From NCBI GenBank assembly GCA_015492075.1, contig WGFU01000004.1:1-56086 (forward strand): DNA of 56,086 bases. The letters are read 5' to 3'. This document shows, in pieces, positions 28,365 to 37,459 of this stretch. The notes beneath the pieces are model-generated. The model was not told where the DNA came from, did no database searches, and saw nothing but the letters and a program-made list of their open reading frames with translations. A program made the translations under genes and the position numbers. The stretch's first letter is position 1. Every line of letters begins with the position of its first letter. The stretch comes from Gammaproteobacteria bacterium (GTDB lineage: Bacteria > Pseudomonadota > Gammaproteobacteria > GCA-2400775).

Positions 28365-30026
28365 ATGATAAAAGCCAGTCAGTTTTTTCGTCTTATCAGC
28401 ATCAATTATGTATTAATGAAGCATGGGCTGGATGAAATCATTCTGGCCACCCACCTGTTTCGCCCCATACGCTTTTTAGTCTACCTGTCACCCAGGCACT
28501 GGCTTAAGCGCAATAAAGACTCCCGCGGCAAGCGCATTCGCCTCGTACTTGAAGAGCTAGGCCCTATTTTTGTCAAGTTTGGCCAGATCGTTTCAACACG
28601 CCGCGATCTGCTAGCACCCGACATTGCCGAGGAGCTCGCCAAGCTGCAAGATCAGGTGCCACCCTTTGCCAGCGATATTGCACGCGCCATTATCGAAAAA
28701 GAACTGGGCGCACCTATCGACGACATCTACGACAATTTCAATGAAACACCGTTAGCCTCTGCCTCCATTGCCCAGGTTCACGCGGCCCATCTTAAAGACG
28801 GCAGCGACGTCATTGTTAAAGTCGTACGGCCGGATATCGAAAAGCGCATCAAATGCGATATTGAATTACTTTACACCCTGGCACATCTTGCCCAGCGTTA
28901 CTGGAAAGATGGCAAACGCCTGCGTCCTGTCGAAGTAGTAGAACATTACGAAAAAACCATCATGGGTGAACTCAACCTTAGCTACGAAGCCGCCAATGCC
29001 ACGCAACTCCGACGCAACTTCGCTGATACCGAGCTGCTCTACGTTCCCGAAGTATATTGGGATTATACCCGCCGCAATGTCATGACCATGGAGCGCATCT
29101 ACGGTATTCAAATCAGTGATATCCAGGGGCTTAAAAATGCCGGTGTCGATTTTAAACAACTAGCAGAACAAGGCGTGGAAATATTTTTTACCCAGGTTTT
29201 TCGCGACAGCTTTTTCCATGCCGACATGCATCCCGGCAATGTCTTTGTCCGACCCGATGGCCGTTATATGGCCGTAGATTTCGGCATCATGGGGACCCTA
29301 ACCAACCAAGACAAACACTATCTCGCGTCAAATTTTTTGGCCTTTTTTAATCGTGACTATCGCCGTGTTGCCGAATTACATGTCGAGTCAGAGTGGGTGC
29401 CTGCCGACACCCCTATTGAAGAATTCGAAGGTGCGATCCGCACCGTCTGTGAACCTATTTTCGAAAAACCGATTAAAGACATTTCATTTGGTCGCTTGCT
29501 CATTAGCCTGTTTCAGACCGCGCGCCGTTTTGACATGGAAGTACAACCACAACTGGTATTGCTGCAAAAAACCTTGTTAAACATCGAAGGCCTGGGACGT
29601 GAACTCTATGACGAGCTCGATTTATGGAAAACAGCCAAACCTTTCCTAGAGCGCTGGATGAGCGAGCAAATCGGTCCGCGTGCCTTTGTTAGCGCACTCA
29701 AGAAAAATGCACCGTGGTGGATTAAAAACCTGCCTGAATTACCCCGCACCTTACAAACCGCACTGGAAAGCAGTAAACACCAGGCAAAGTACGCAAAACA
29801 ACAAGCGGCCGAACTTGCACAACTCAAACGCGACATTCAGCGTGGCCAGAAACGCGCCTTCATCGCTATCAGCGCCAGCGCCTGCCTCATCGCCGCCGCT
29901 GTTATCTACGGCCTAGACGGCTACCAAGCCTACATGATCGGTGAAGCACCCCTACTCACCTGGCTGCTAGCGATATTTGCTTTTTACCTGTTTATACGAC
30001 ACTGGCCGAGCAATAATGACGACTAA
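28365..30026 (+). CDS. ubiB: Ubiquinone biosynthesis protein kinase-like UbiB
   Basis: A 553-residue ADCK/ABC1-family atypical kinase-fold ATPase needed for ubiquinone synthesis. The KxGQ motif (VKFGQIVSTRRDLL) lies near residue 71, the A-rich loop is SASIAQVHAAHL, the invariant lysine is in VIVKVVRP, and FFHADMHPGN and AVDFGIMG give the catalytic and Mg sites. Two C-terminal membrane helices (about residues 500-545) anchor it. It closes the ubi operon. Confidence 0.96.
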   Translation: MIKASQFFRLISINYVLMKHGLDEIILATHLFRPIRFLVYLSPRHWLKRNKDSRGKRIRLVLEELGPIFVKFGQIVSTRRDLLAPDIAEELAKLQDQVPPFASDIARAIIEKELGAPIDDIYDNFNETPLASASIAQVHAAHLKDGSDVIVKVVRPDIEKRIKCDIELLYTLAHLAQRYWKDGKRLRPVEVVEHYEKTIMGELNLSYEAANATQLRRNFADTELLYVPEVYWDYTRRNVMTMERIYGIQISDIQGLKNAGVDFKQLAEQGVEIFFTQVFRDSFFHADMHPGNVFVRPDGRYMAVDFGIMGTLTNQDKHYLASNFLAFFNRDYRRVAELHVESEWVPADTPIEEFEGAIRTVCEPIFEKPIKDISFGRLLISLFQTARRFDMEVQPQLVLLQKTLLNIEGLGRELYDELDLWKTAKPFLERWMSEQIGPRAFVSALKKNAPWWIKNLPELPRTLQTALESSKHQAKYAKQQAAELAQLKRDIQRGQKRAFIAISASACLIAAAVIYGLDGYQAYMIGEAPLLTWLLAIFAFYLFIRHWPSNNDD

Positions 30027-30727
30027 ACCATGAACATATGCCTAGACATAGGCACAAGCCATGTACTATAAACAATTGCATATAGACATTATTTCTATAT
30101 GCGACCATGCCATATAACAAATTATTGTAAGTCAAAAGAATTTTCGAGCATTAGAATCATAGATTAGCAGCGTGAGTAGCTTCATTAGCGGAAGGAAAAG
30201 AGCTAGATCGGTTTGCGCTACAAATACGATTACATGCGCTTATTTTACCAAGGCTTGAAATAAGGTGGTTTGGTATTTGGTTCTTTCCTGCTGCCCATTG
30301 GCTAGCTATGAGCCAAAAAATGGAATGAATACTTGAGTTAGTTAGACCGATTGGTAGCGCTATAGCAAAATATATTTTCAATATATTCATAGCTTGGTTA
30401 ATATTTAGGGAATGGCTTATAACAATGTGAATTCAGCGAATTTCACTGCACGTCATCCACACTACAAACACCCCATCGGGTTTGTGGTTCACGATCTTTT
30501 GTTCAGCCTTGATGTTTGTTTAAAACCACGGCGAGAGCGAGGACTGTTTGAGGGGCTAAAAGCCATCAGTTCCGTAGCGCTAAAGGATTCCTTTAGTCGT
30601 TAGTCATGCCTGTGTTTAAACGAATATCGAGGAAACCGCCGGGACGGCGGCTGATGGATGGGAGTAGAGTTTTGGTTATTTTTGGCCCCAAATGTAACGC
30701 CCCCAGCAAGCGAAAAGACTGTCGAAC
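30027..30727. other. 700-bp region without a recognisable gene, rich in palindromes
   Basis: No reading frame here resembles a known protein or has a good ribosome site. It contains TGCCTA-GACA-TAGGCA at 30039-30054, a 9-bp-arm palindrome at 30078-30102, CTAAAGGA-T-TCCTTTAG at 30580-30596 and CCGCCG-GGA-CGGCGG at 30636-30650. The last two could be terminators or repeat remnants, but neither has a clear T-run. Confidence 0.5.
30078..30102. repeat. AT-rich palindrome related to the one at 13.1 kb
   Basis: Perfect arms GCATATAGA and TCTATATGC enclose CATTATT. Read on the minus strand, the 13108-13138 palindrome shares the core ATATAGACAT-A/T-AT followed by TATAT. This suggests the same protein or element at both places. 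Confidence 0.4.
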
Positions 30728-31198
30728 CTAGGACTCATATAGCTTCTCGAACCTAGCTTGACTAAAACCATCCATACGTTCCTTACCGATTATGATAATC
30801 GGCACACCGGCGCCTTTTAGACGTTTGTAATCCATACGACCTTTGCGCGAGTTCTCGATATCGTAGTCGGTATAACGGATGCCTTTTGCGTCAAAATAAG
30901 CTCTGGCTTTTCTGCAAAAGCCGCACCATGTTGTACTGTACATAACAACCTTTTTCGAATTGTTATTTTTCTGTTCGACTGCGGTCGTCGCAGACCGCTT
31001 TGTTGCAGCGGATTGCAATGCGCGGCCAATATCTACCTTGAGCTCCATCATCTCGACTTTAGCGTCAGGAGGTGGCACATCGGAATAGAAATGACGACCA
31101 GTAGGGTCTGTCCATTTATAAAGTTCCGCGCTGGCACTCCCCGCAAAAAGAAATGAGGTTATTATCAAAAGCGTAATTAGGCCACGACCCTCTAACAT
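30728..31198 (-). CDS. Exported DUF4124-glutaredoxin fusion protein
   Basis: A 156-residue protein in three parts: an N-terminal signal peptide (LITLLIITSFLFAGSASA), a short DUF4124 domain (YKWTDPTGRHFYSDVPPP, about residues 28-46), and a glutaredoxin domain from residue 80 with the dithiol site CGFC in STTWCGFCRK and the GSH-site residues GVPIIII. A periplasmic thiol-disulfide role is inferred from the signal peptide. No partner gene is adjacent. Confidence 0.85.
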   Translation of the reverse strand: MLEGRGLITLLIITSFLFAGSASAELYKWTDPTGRHFYSDVPPPDAKVEMMELKVDIGRALQSAATKRSATTAVEQKNNNSKKVVMYSTTWCGFCRKARAYFDAKGIRYTDYDIENSRKGRMDYKRLKGAGVPIIIIGKERMDGFSQARFEKLYES

Positions 31199-31288
31199 TT
31201 TTCATACCCATAGCGCTAGCTTCCATTGCATTACGTAGCGGCAACACTAACTAAGGGCTTAACTCTATTTTTTAAATTGTGAGCTTCA

Positions 31289-32359
31289 TCATGGTTTATG
31301 CGAAGCAATCGTGTCCGGTATCACTTGTTTACGCGTAACTTCCTTTTGTGGGCCTAGCATCACTGCCAGCCAATGAGTATCCTCATGGCTTTCAAGCGCG
31401 ATTTTTAGCGTCATCGTCAGTGGTACTGATAACAACATACCAACCGGGCCCAAAACCCACCCCCAGAACAACAATGAGAGAAACACCACCAGGGTGGAAA
31501 GGCCGAGGTGACGACCCATAAAGCGTGGCTCAATCGCATTACCCATCACGAGATTAACAGCAACGTAACCGGCTGCTGTGAGCAGCGCTGTCTGACTGCC
31601 AATCTGAATCAGCGCCAACAATACTGCTGGTACGGCAGCGATAATAGAACCAATGTTCGGTACATAATTCAGCGCAAACGCCAACACTCCCCATAACAAG
31701 GGATAGTCGACACCGAGTATCGCCAACCATATTGCTATCAAGATACCGGTTGCAATGCTGACCAGGGTTTTTATCAGCATGTATCGTCTCAGCGTGTCAC
31801 TGAAACGTGAAAAATGCGGTAGTGATTTATCCGGGTCTTCCAGTATGCTGTGTAGCTTGGCGCGAAAGCCGGATGCTTCAAACAAAATGAAAACAACGGT
31901 GAGTAAAATTAAAAACAAATTACTCAGCACACTGCCAACGCCACTTAAGGTGGTACCCACTAGTTGCATTGCTTTGGCGGGATCGAAATAACTGTATAGT
32001 GCCTCACCTGATACTGCGATACCAATACCTTGCAGCCAATCAAGCACTAATCCTGTTTTGGCGCGCAAACGCAATTCATAGTCCGACAAATTACCGAGAA
32101 AATCGTCCAATGAGTTGCTGATAAGTATACCAAGGCCAAAAGCTAAAGCGACGATTACGCCAATAATCAAAGTGACCGCAAGCAAGCTTGGCACGTGCAT
32201 GCGCTGCAACCAAAATAGAAACGGGGTGGTAATCACCGCAATAAAAATAGACAGCAAGAAAGGCACAAGCACGGATTCGGCGGCGCGCATACCTGCGATA
32301 ATGATAACGAAGGCTGCACCAACAAAAAGCACTTTTAATGGTGTCGATAGATTCGCCAT
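31289..32359 (-). CDS. AI-2E family transporter (PerM/YdiK-like)
   Basis: A 356-residue inner-membrane protein with about eight membrane segments in the family layout: a hydrophobic N-terminal pair, a soluble linker at about residues 80-150, then the conserved block ALNYVPNIGSIIAAVPAVLLAL and the LGPVGMLLSVPL end. The family is named after an autoinducer-2 exporter, but members have varied roles including Na+/H+ exchange and permease functions. Substrate is unknown. Confidence 0.85.
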   Translation of the reverse strand: MANLSTPLKVLFVGAAFVIIIAGMRAAESVLVPFLLSIFIAVITTPFLFWLQRMHVPSLLAVTLIIGVIVALAFGLGILISNSLDDFLGNLSDYELRLRAKTGLVLDWLQGIGIAVSGEALYSYFDPAKAMQLVGTTLSGVGSVLSNLFLILLTVVFILFEASGFRAKLHSILEDPDKSLPHFSRFSDTLRRYMLIKTLVSIATGILIAIWLAILGVDYPLLWGVLAFALNYVPNIGSIIAAVPAVLLALIQIGSQTALLTAAGYVAVNLVMGNAIEPRFMGRHLGLSTLVVFLSLLFWGWVLGPVGMLLSVPLTMTLKIALESHEDTHWLAVMLGPQKEVTRKQVIPDTIASHKP

Positions 32360-32465
32360 GCTTCCCTTCCCTTTCCTTTTTTATTAGCGAATCATACGCG
32401 AAGTTTTCTTCGCTATCGATATTAGCGATGCATGCTAAGACGCCAGACCGCGTGCGAAGCCAGGC

Positions 32466-33104
32466 TTAGTCGAATTGATAAGACAGCCCTAATGAGAAGA
32501 CGGGAAGATAACCATAGTCATCAAGCGTATTATTGAACAAGGTGTCCAGACCGGCACCAGAAAATAAATTAATGTCTGAATCATCCTGAAAAACAAGACC
32601 TAAATCCACCAATAAACCTAAGCGACCGTTTTTGGTCAGCGCGTTACCCCAGCCGATCCCGAGGTAGGGTGTCGTTCCTTCAAAATCAACCACACCGCTG
32701 AGGCCGACAGGCTCTTTATCAGCGAACGCATTGACGCCAGTAAACCCAGCATCAAAGCCAGTGTCCTGACGTTCACCAACCGCGCCATGTAACAAACCAC
32801 CACTCAAACGAAAACCACCACTAAACGGGTGCCAATCGAGCAATGCTGACCAGGAGTTAAGGCCAAAACCCTGGCTATGGGCGCTATCTTGTTCACCAAT
32901 ATTGCTAATGTCTACATCGAAGGCATTAATGCCAAGGCGACCGTTGATGGTGCGGCTGAATGCGGTGGTAAAGCCGCTACCCAGACCGGCATCGACGGCG
33001 CGAACAGAAGGGCCAAACTCTGCCGCATGAAGCAATAGCGGGTTTGAAGCCAGCACCAACATGACAAATATTCGCTGCATTTTTTTACTAATTTGTGTTG
33101 TCAT
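32466..33104 (-). CDS. Outer-membrane beta-barrel protein of unknown function
   Basis: A 212-residue protein with a signal peptide ending in LLLHAAE. The mature chain has alternating aromatic/small residues and repeated short strands typical of an 8-stranded barrel, and it ends in LGLSYQFD with an aromatic near the C-terminus. The ATG at 33104 follows a strong GGAGG ribosome site and is preferred over a start nine codons upstream. It resembles the hypothetical OmpA-like/porin proteins of many proteobacteria. No specific role can be read. Confidence 0.75.
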   Translation of the reverse strand: MTTQISKKMQRIFVMLVLASNPLLLHAAEFGPSVRAVDAGLGSGFTTAFSRTINGRLGINAFDVDISNIGEQDSAHSQGFGLNSWSALLDWHPFSGGFRLSGGLLHGAVGERQDTGFDAGFTGVNAFADKEPVGLSGVVDFEGTTPYLGIGWGNALTKNGRLGLLVDLGLVFQDDSDINLFSGAGLDTLFNNTLDDYGYLPVFSLGLSYQFD

Positions 33105-33297
33105 GCCACCACCTCCGGTTGATTTTAGCAACTTGAACGCAACATTTCATCCCTTGGCATTCATTCACTACAGTAGTAGGGTCATGACGGTGCCGCTAAG
33201 ACGATGTCGGCCGCAATGGCCACATCAGTACATGCAAGCTTTGTGCTAGAAGTTGGCGTTTGTACAAATGTAACGCCAATAGCTTAGCGTTGGCGGT

Positions 33298-33846
33298 CTA
33301 ACGTTTGAGTTGGGCTTCGACCTCGTTGCGCTTATCGGCACCGACCAAGTGCGCAATCAGCCTTAAGGCGAAATCCATAGCCGTCCCTGGCCCACGCGAG
33401 GTGACAACCTTACCATCGGTGACAACGTTGGCTTCACTTAGTACGAAGTTTTGCTGCGGCAAGGCCTCCAGCACACCAGGATACGCCGTGCAGGCGCGAC
33501 CGTTCAAGACACCCGCCGCAGCCAACACTTTGGGCGCAGCACAGATAGCGGCCATAAAGCGTTGGCTATCGGCCATTTTTTTGAGCAGCTCGTGAATACG
33601 ATCATCGGCATTCAAGGCATCGCTGCCCGCAGCACCACCGGGCAAGACCACCATGTCATACTCCTGCCGCAAAGCTTCATCCAAGGAGCAATCCGCTAGT
33701 ATCATCAGACCACGACTGGCACGAATGGGGCCATCCTTTAAACCCGCGGCGACGACCTCGATACCGGCACGGCGTAAAAGATCGATAATTGTTACCGCTT
33801 CCAGCTCTTCAACGCCTTGAGCTAGTGGCACCAGCACTTTAACCAT
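33298..33846 (-). CDS. yajL: DJ-1/PfpI family protein, YajL-like
   Basis: A 182-residue DJ-1 superfamily protein, similar to E. coli YajL, implicated in protein and oxidative-stress protection. The nucleophile-elbow cysteine is in AAICAAPKVLA, with the partner glutamate in GVEELEAV near the start. The ATG at 33846 gives MVKVLVPLAQG; a TTG three codons upstream is an alternative with a closer AAGAG ribosome site. It is probably cotranscribed with yibQ, 15 bp upstream. Confidence 0.88.
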   Translation of the reverse strand: MVKVLVPLAQGVEELEAVTIIDLLRRAGIEVVAAGLKDGPIRASRGLMILADCSLDEALRQEYDMVVLPGGAAGSDALNADDRIHELLKKMADSQRFMAAICAAPKVLAAAGVLNGRACTAYPGVLEALPQQNFVLSEANVVTDGKVVTSRGPGTAMDFALRLIAHLVGADKRNEVEAQLKR

Positions 33847-33861
33847 CGTTAGCAAGTGCTC

Positions 33862-34884
33862 TTATTCGAGCTTATCACGCTGAAAAAAACGTACCGGTTT
33901 ACGCAGCCCCAGCATACCGGACTGTAATATAAATTCTTCATAGGCATCACGTTTGGCCATGCGCACTGGCTCAGACAGGGGTTCGGCTTGTCTCGGCAAC
34001 GGCAGCTTGATCGGCTTGGGTCTTAGTAACTCGGAAACCGGTACCAATTCAACGCCGAGCTTGGCCAGGGTCGGTAAACGGCGCTCCAGCACGGCGATGG
34101 TCTCACGATTAGGATGGCCTATAGCAATCGCCTTGCCGCGCCGCTGAGCGACGTCGATCAAGGCATCAAACTGGCGCTCAATCTTGGCTTCATCGAGCTC
34201 GTTATCGAGAAAAATATCGCGTGACAAACTGGGAATACCGTTGTCACGCGCACGATATAAAGCCACGCTGTTTACCGATGTCCGGCTATCGACAAAATAC
34301 AGGCTGGTTTGATGGGTAATGATGTCCATTAACCAACGCATGCGCTCAGAATCTGCGGTCAATAAACTACCCATATGATTGTTGATACCAACGGCTTCCG
34401 GCAAAGCGGCAATATGCGACTCGACCATGCTCTTGAACATGTCATGACTCATATCCGTAGTCAAACCACCAGCATCGAGCTGGCCATAGCCCACTGATTC
34501 CATCGGCAGATGAATCATGACTTCTTTATTAAGGCGTTTGGCCAGAGCGGCAATGCGATGGGTATGGGTGGCGCGAGGAAGTACAGAATTGGTAATGGCG
34601 CCTGGCAGCGCCAATACTCGTAGGTCTTGCTCAAGGCGCAAGCCCAGGTCGTCAATAATAATGGCAACCTGAGCCAGCGGCGTCTCCCCGACAACTGGCG
34701 ACGCCGCTTCTTGCGCGATAACTGGCACAGTAGCTGACAGCAATAACAGTACGGCTACCAGCGACAATGACGCGCGCGCGACGTAGCGCCTGCCAGTTAG
34801 CCTAGTAGTAGCGCAGCTAGCTACGTGATTGCAAGATATGCAGTCCCTTAAGCAGATTAAGTGCCTCGTAAAGCTGGTAATCAT
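33862..34884 (-). CDS. yibQ: Divergent polysaccharide deacetylase family protein, YibQ-like
   Basis: A 340-residue, probably exported protein (hydrophobic segment at about residues 40-58, ARASLSLVAVLLLLSATVPV). The deacetylase-like domain begins VAIIIDDLGLR and includes HLPMESVGYG and GINNHMGSLLT, matching the metal-site Asp and His of the NodB-fold family. The only usable start is the ATG at 34884, overlapping the ctpA 3' end by 68 bp. That gives an unusually long cysteine-containing N-terminal extension. The gpmI-envC-ctpA-yibQ order is conserved and suggests cell-wall work. Confidence 0.85.
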   Translation of the reverse strand: MITSFTRHLICLRDCISCNHVASCATTRLTGRRYVARASLSLVAVLLLLSATVPVIAQEAASPVVGETPLAQVAIIIDDLGLRLEQDLRVLALPGAITNSVLPRATHTHRIAALAKRLNKEVMIHLPMESVGYGQLDAGGLTTDMSHDMFKSMVESHIAALPEAVGINNHMGSLLTADSERMRWLMDIITHQTSLYFVDSRTSVNSVALYRARDNGIPSLSRDIFLDNELDEAKIERQFDALIDVAQRRGKAIAIGHPNRETIAVLERRLPTLAKLGVELVPVSELLRPKPIKLPLPRQAEPLSEPVRMAKRDAYEEFILQSGMLGLRKPVRFFQRDKLE

Positions 34885-36163
34885 TTTTTACAAGTGACTC
34901 CCCTGGCTGGCTCGCGTTTTTATCGTCATTTTTTGGCTTGTCATTCTGAGCGTCCGATTCGCCATTGCCATTAGGATTCTGCAAATGGCCCGAGAGATGG
35001 GATTCTTTTATACGCTCAACATTAGGTTCAATAGCAGCCACCGTCACATTTTGCAGCGTGATATCAGGTGTAATGCCTTCGGCCTGAATAGAACGGCCAG
35101 ACGGCGTAAAATAACGTGCCGTCGTAATTTTAAGCGCAGCGCCATTACTCATAGGCAGTATTGTCTGCACCGAGCCTTTACCAAAGGTCTGCGTACCCAT
35201 GATAATGGCACGCTTGTGATCCTGCAAAGCACCAGCAACAATTTCCGCTGCCGAAGCCGAGCCGCCGTTCACCAATACCACTATAGGCTTGCCATTAGCC
35301 AGATCGGTCGGCGTTGCGTTAAAACGCAGTTCCGCCTCTTTACGCCTACCCTCAGTATAAACAATCAAACCCTTTTTGATAAACGCATCCGAAACCGACA
35401 CCGCGGCATTCAACACGCCCCCAGGATTGTTTCGCATATCGAGTACAAGACCGTTGAGCCCTGACCCATTTTCTTTTTTTAGTGCGCTGATCGCCTTGAT
35501 CAGGTCTTCGCCTGTATGAGACTGAAACTGGGTAATACGAATATAACCAAAACCAGGATCGAGCAAGCGGCTCTTAACACTTTGCACGGTAATAATCGCG
35601 CGCGTGACGACTATTTCTAACGGCCCGACCTGACCTTCACGTACGATGGTGAGGCTTAAATCGGTACCCGGCTTGCCGCGCATAATCTTAACGGCATCAT
35701 TCAAGGACATGCCTTTAACGGGAGTCTCGTCGAGACGAATGATCAGGTCGCCGGCCTTGACACCAGCACGTGCCGCCGGGGTATCGTCGATCGGTGTCAC
35801 GACTTTGACAAAACCGTCTTCCATGCTGACTTCGATGCCAAGGCCACCAAATTCTCCGGAGGTGCCCACTCGAAGCTCGGTGAACGCTTCGCTATCGAGA
35901 TACGCTGAATGCGGATCAAGCCCACTGAGCATGCCTTTCACCGCGTCTTCTAATAGCTGCGTATCGGAGACCACCTCAACATATTCTTCTTTGATCTTAC
36001 CAAAGACCTCGGTGAACGCGCGCAACTCTCCAAGCGGTAACGGGGTGGTATCGGAACTTTCACTCTTAGCGGCAACGCTGTAGCCGAACGCAAGCAAAAC
36101 GGCCAGTAAAGTGCCCGTCATTAAAAAGAGCATCGTCTGTGCTCTGGAATTCATACGCGTCAT
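34817..36163 (-). CDS. ctpA: C-terminal processing protease, S41 family
   Basis: A 448-residue exported serine protease. An N-terminal hydrophobic segment (about residues 10-30) is followed by a PDZ domain at about 85-170 (GGLGIEVSMEDG, AGVKAGDLI) and the S41 catalytic core with serine in NGGSASAAEIVAG and lysine in TFGKGSVQ. The tail is Asn/Asp-rich and low-complexity. Such proteases trim or degrade cell-wall hydrolases and other envelope proteins, which fits the neighbouring envC. Confidence 0.93.
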   Translation of the reverse strand: MTRMNSRAQTMLFLMTGTLLAVLLAFGYSVAAKSESSDTTPLPLGELRAFTEVFGKIKEEYVEVVSDTQLLEDAVKGMLSGLDPHSAYLDSEAFTELRVGTSGEFGGLGIEVSMEDGFVKVVTPIDDTPAARAGVKAGDLIIRLDETPVKGMSLNDAVKIMRGKPGTDLSLTIVREGQVGPLEIVVTRAIITVQSVKSRLLDPGFGYIRITQFQSHTGEDLIKAISALKKENGSGLNGLVLDMRNNPGGVLNAAVSVSDAFIKKGLIVYTEGRRKEAELRFNATPTDLANGKPIVVLVNGGSASAAEIVAGALQDHKRAIIMGTQTFGKGSVQTILPMSNGAALKITTARYFTPSGRSIQAEGITPDITLQNVTVAAIEPNVERIKESHLSGHLQNPNGNGESDAQNDKPKNDDKNASQPGESLVKNDYQLYEALNLLKGLHILQSRS

Positions 36164-36263
36164 CCCGATTTATCCTTCACTTGTTTACAGCAAGCCGTAG
36201 TCATCTACTATACTAGATAGCGGCACTTGAACAGTTTACCAAAATCGGCCTCATACCGGGCGC

Positions 36264-37439
36264 TCAGCGTCTTGAAAGCATCCACTGAGACGGATTGAGT
36301 GGTTTGCCATTATGGCGCACCTCAAAATACAGCGCGCTGTCACCACCGCCACCGCTATTACCAACGCTGGCAACGACGTCACCAGCACTGACCCAGTCAC
36401 CGACCTCTTGATATAGACTCTGATTACGTCCGTAAAGTGTCATATAACCATCACCATGATCGACAATAATGAGCAAACCGAAGCCACGTAACCAATCAGC
36501 AAAGGCAACACGCCCGGGTGATACTGCGCGTACCTCGGCCCCGGCATCCGCTGCAATCTCCACACCCTGCCATTTCTGATTGCTTACTCCACGTCGACTA
36601 CCAAAACGGGTTTTTAGTTCACCTTTGACCGGCCAGGTCAAACCACCCTTGCGCTTTGCAAAGGGTTCGCCACCCTCGATCTCCGGCGGAATATCGGCCA
36701 GGCTGAGCACGATCTCACTCAATAAGCGCTGCAATGCCTTTTCGTCCTCGCTAAGGCGTAGCAACTCTTTTTCCTTGCCGCCGATCTCCTGCGCCAGCGC
36801 CAGCGCCAGTTGCTTACGCTGCGCTCGCTCCATGTCCAGTGCCTGGTGCGCCCGTTCTATTTCATTGACAGTTTGCACCAACTCCTGTTTACGCTGGGCA
36901 AGGCGTCGCTCTATCCCTGCCAGGTCTTGCAGACGCTGGTCAAGCCGCTCAATGCGCTCGCTACGAGCGCGATTAAGGTAATCGTAATAAGCCAATGTAC
37001 GGCCTATCTCTGACGGATTACCATCAGCCAACAAAAGTTTGAGATGGCCTTGGCGACTCATGGTATAGCTTGCCAGCAACTGATCGGCTAGCGCCGACTT
37101 GTCAGCGCGCAGTAGTTGCTGGTGGCTATGACGGTCGCGCCGCAGTGTGATTAACTCGGCCTCGATTTCTTGCTGGCGCCGCAATGTCTTGCGCAGGTCA
37201 ATGTTGAGCCGGCCCAGGTGACGCTCGCTGTCAGCCAACCTTTTAAGAAGCTCATGATGCTCACCACGGTCTGATTTCAGCGATTTTTGCAGAGTAGCAA
37301 TTTTCTCACGCAAATCAGCCAACTGCTTGGCCTTATCAGCCAGCGCCGGTGACAAACACAGTAAGCCCGACAAACAGCAAGCTAATAACAGGAAAATGCG
37401 GATGCGCCGACCACAACACATTGCCAAACGAACCTTCAC
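36264..37439 (-). CDS. envC: Murein hydrolase activator EnvC
   Basis: A 391-residue periplasmic protein with a signal peptide (FLLLACCLSGLLCLSPALA), a long coiled coil at about residues 35-255 and a C-terminal LytM domain at about 280-385. The LytM zinc ligands are degenerate: the usual HxGxD is WQGVEI and the final HxH is LYFEV. This matches EnvC, which activates amidases at the septum instead of cutting peptidoglycan itself. The gene lies 20 bp after gpmI. Confidence 0.93.
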   Translation of the reverse strand: MKVRLAMCCGRRIRIFLLLACCLSGLLCLSPALADKAKQLADLREKIATLQKSLKSDRGEHHELLKRLADSERHLGRLNIDLRKTLRRQQEIEAELITLRRDRHSHQQLLRADKSALADQLLASYTMSRQGHLKLLLADGNPSEIGRTLAYYDYLNRARSERIERLDQRLQDLAGIERRLAQRKQELVQTVNEIERAHQALDMERAQRKQLALALAQEIGGKEKELLRLSEDEKALQRLLSEIVLSLADIPPEIEGGEPFAKRKGGLTWPVKGELKTRFGSRRGVSNQKWQGVEIAADAGAEVRAVSPGRVAFADWLRGFGLLIIVDHGDGYMTLYGRNQSLYQEVGDWVSAGDVVASVGNSGGGGDSALYFEVRHNGKPLNPSQWMLSRR

Positions 37440-37459
37440 ATGAGCACGCTGAAACCCGG

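Noticed and set aside
30157-30390. 77-codon minus-strand ORF with a hydrophobic start
   Set aside because: No ribosome site, odd composition and no recognised family.
32398-32413. GCGAAG-TTTT-CTTCGC hairpin as a terminator for the beta-barrel gene
   Set aside because: The stem is only 6 bp and no T-run follows on the minus strand.
33253-33295. Overlapping hairpins TTGGCGTT/AACGCCAA and CGCCAA/TTGGCG suggesting an attenuator
   Set aside because: No T-run and no downstream leader ORF. The pairing may be a simple repeat of a 6-mer.
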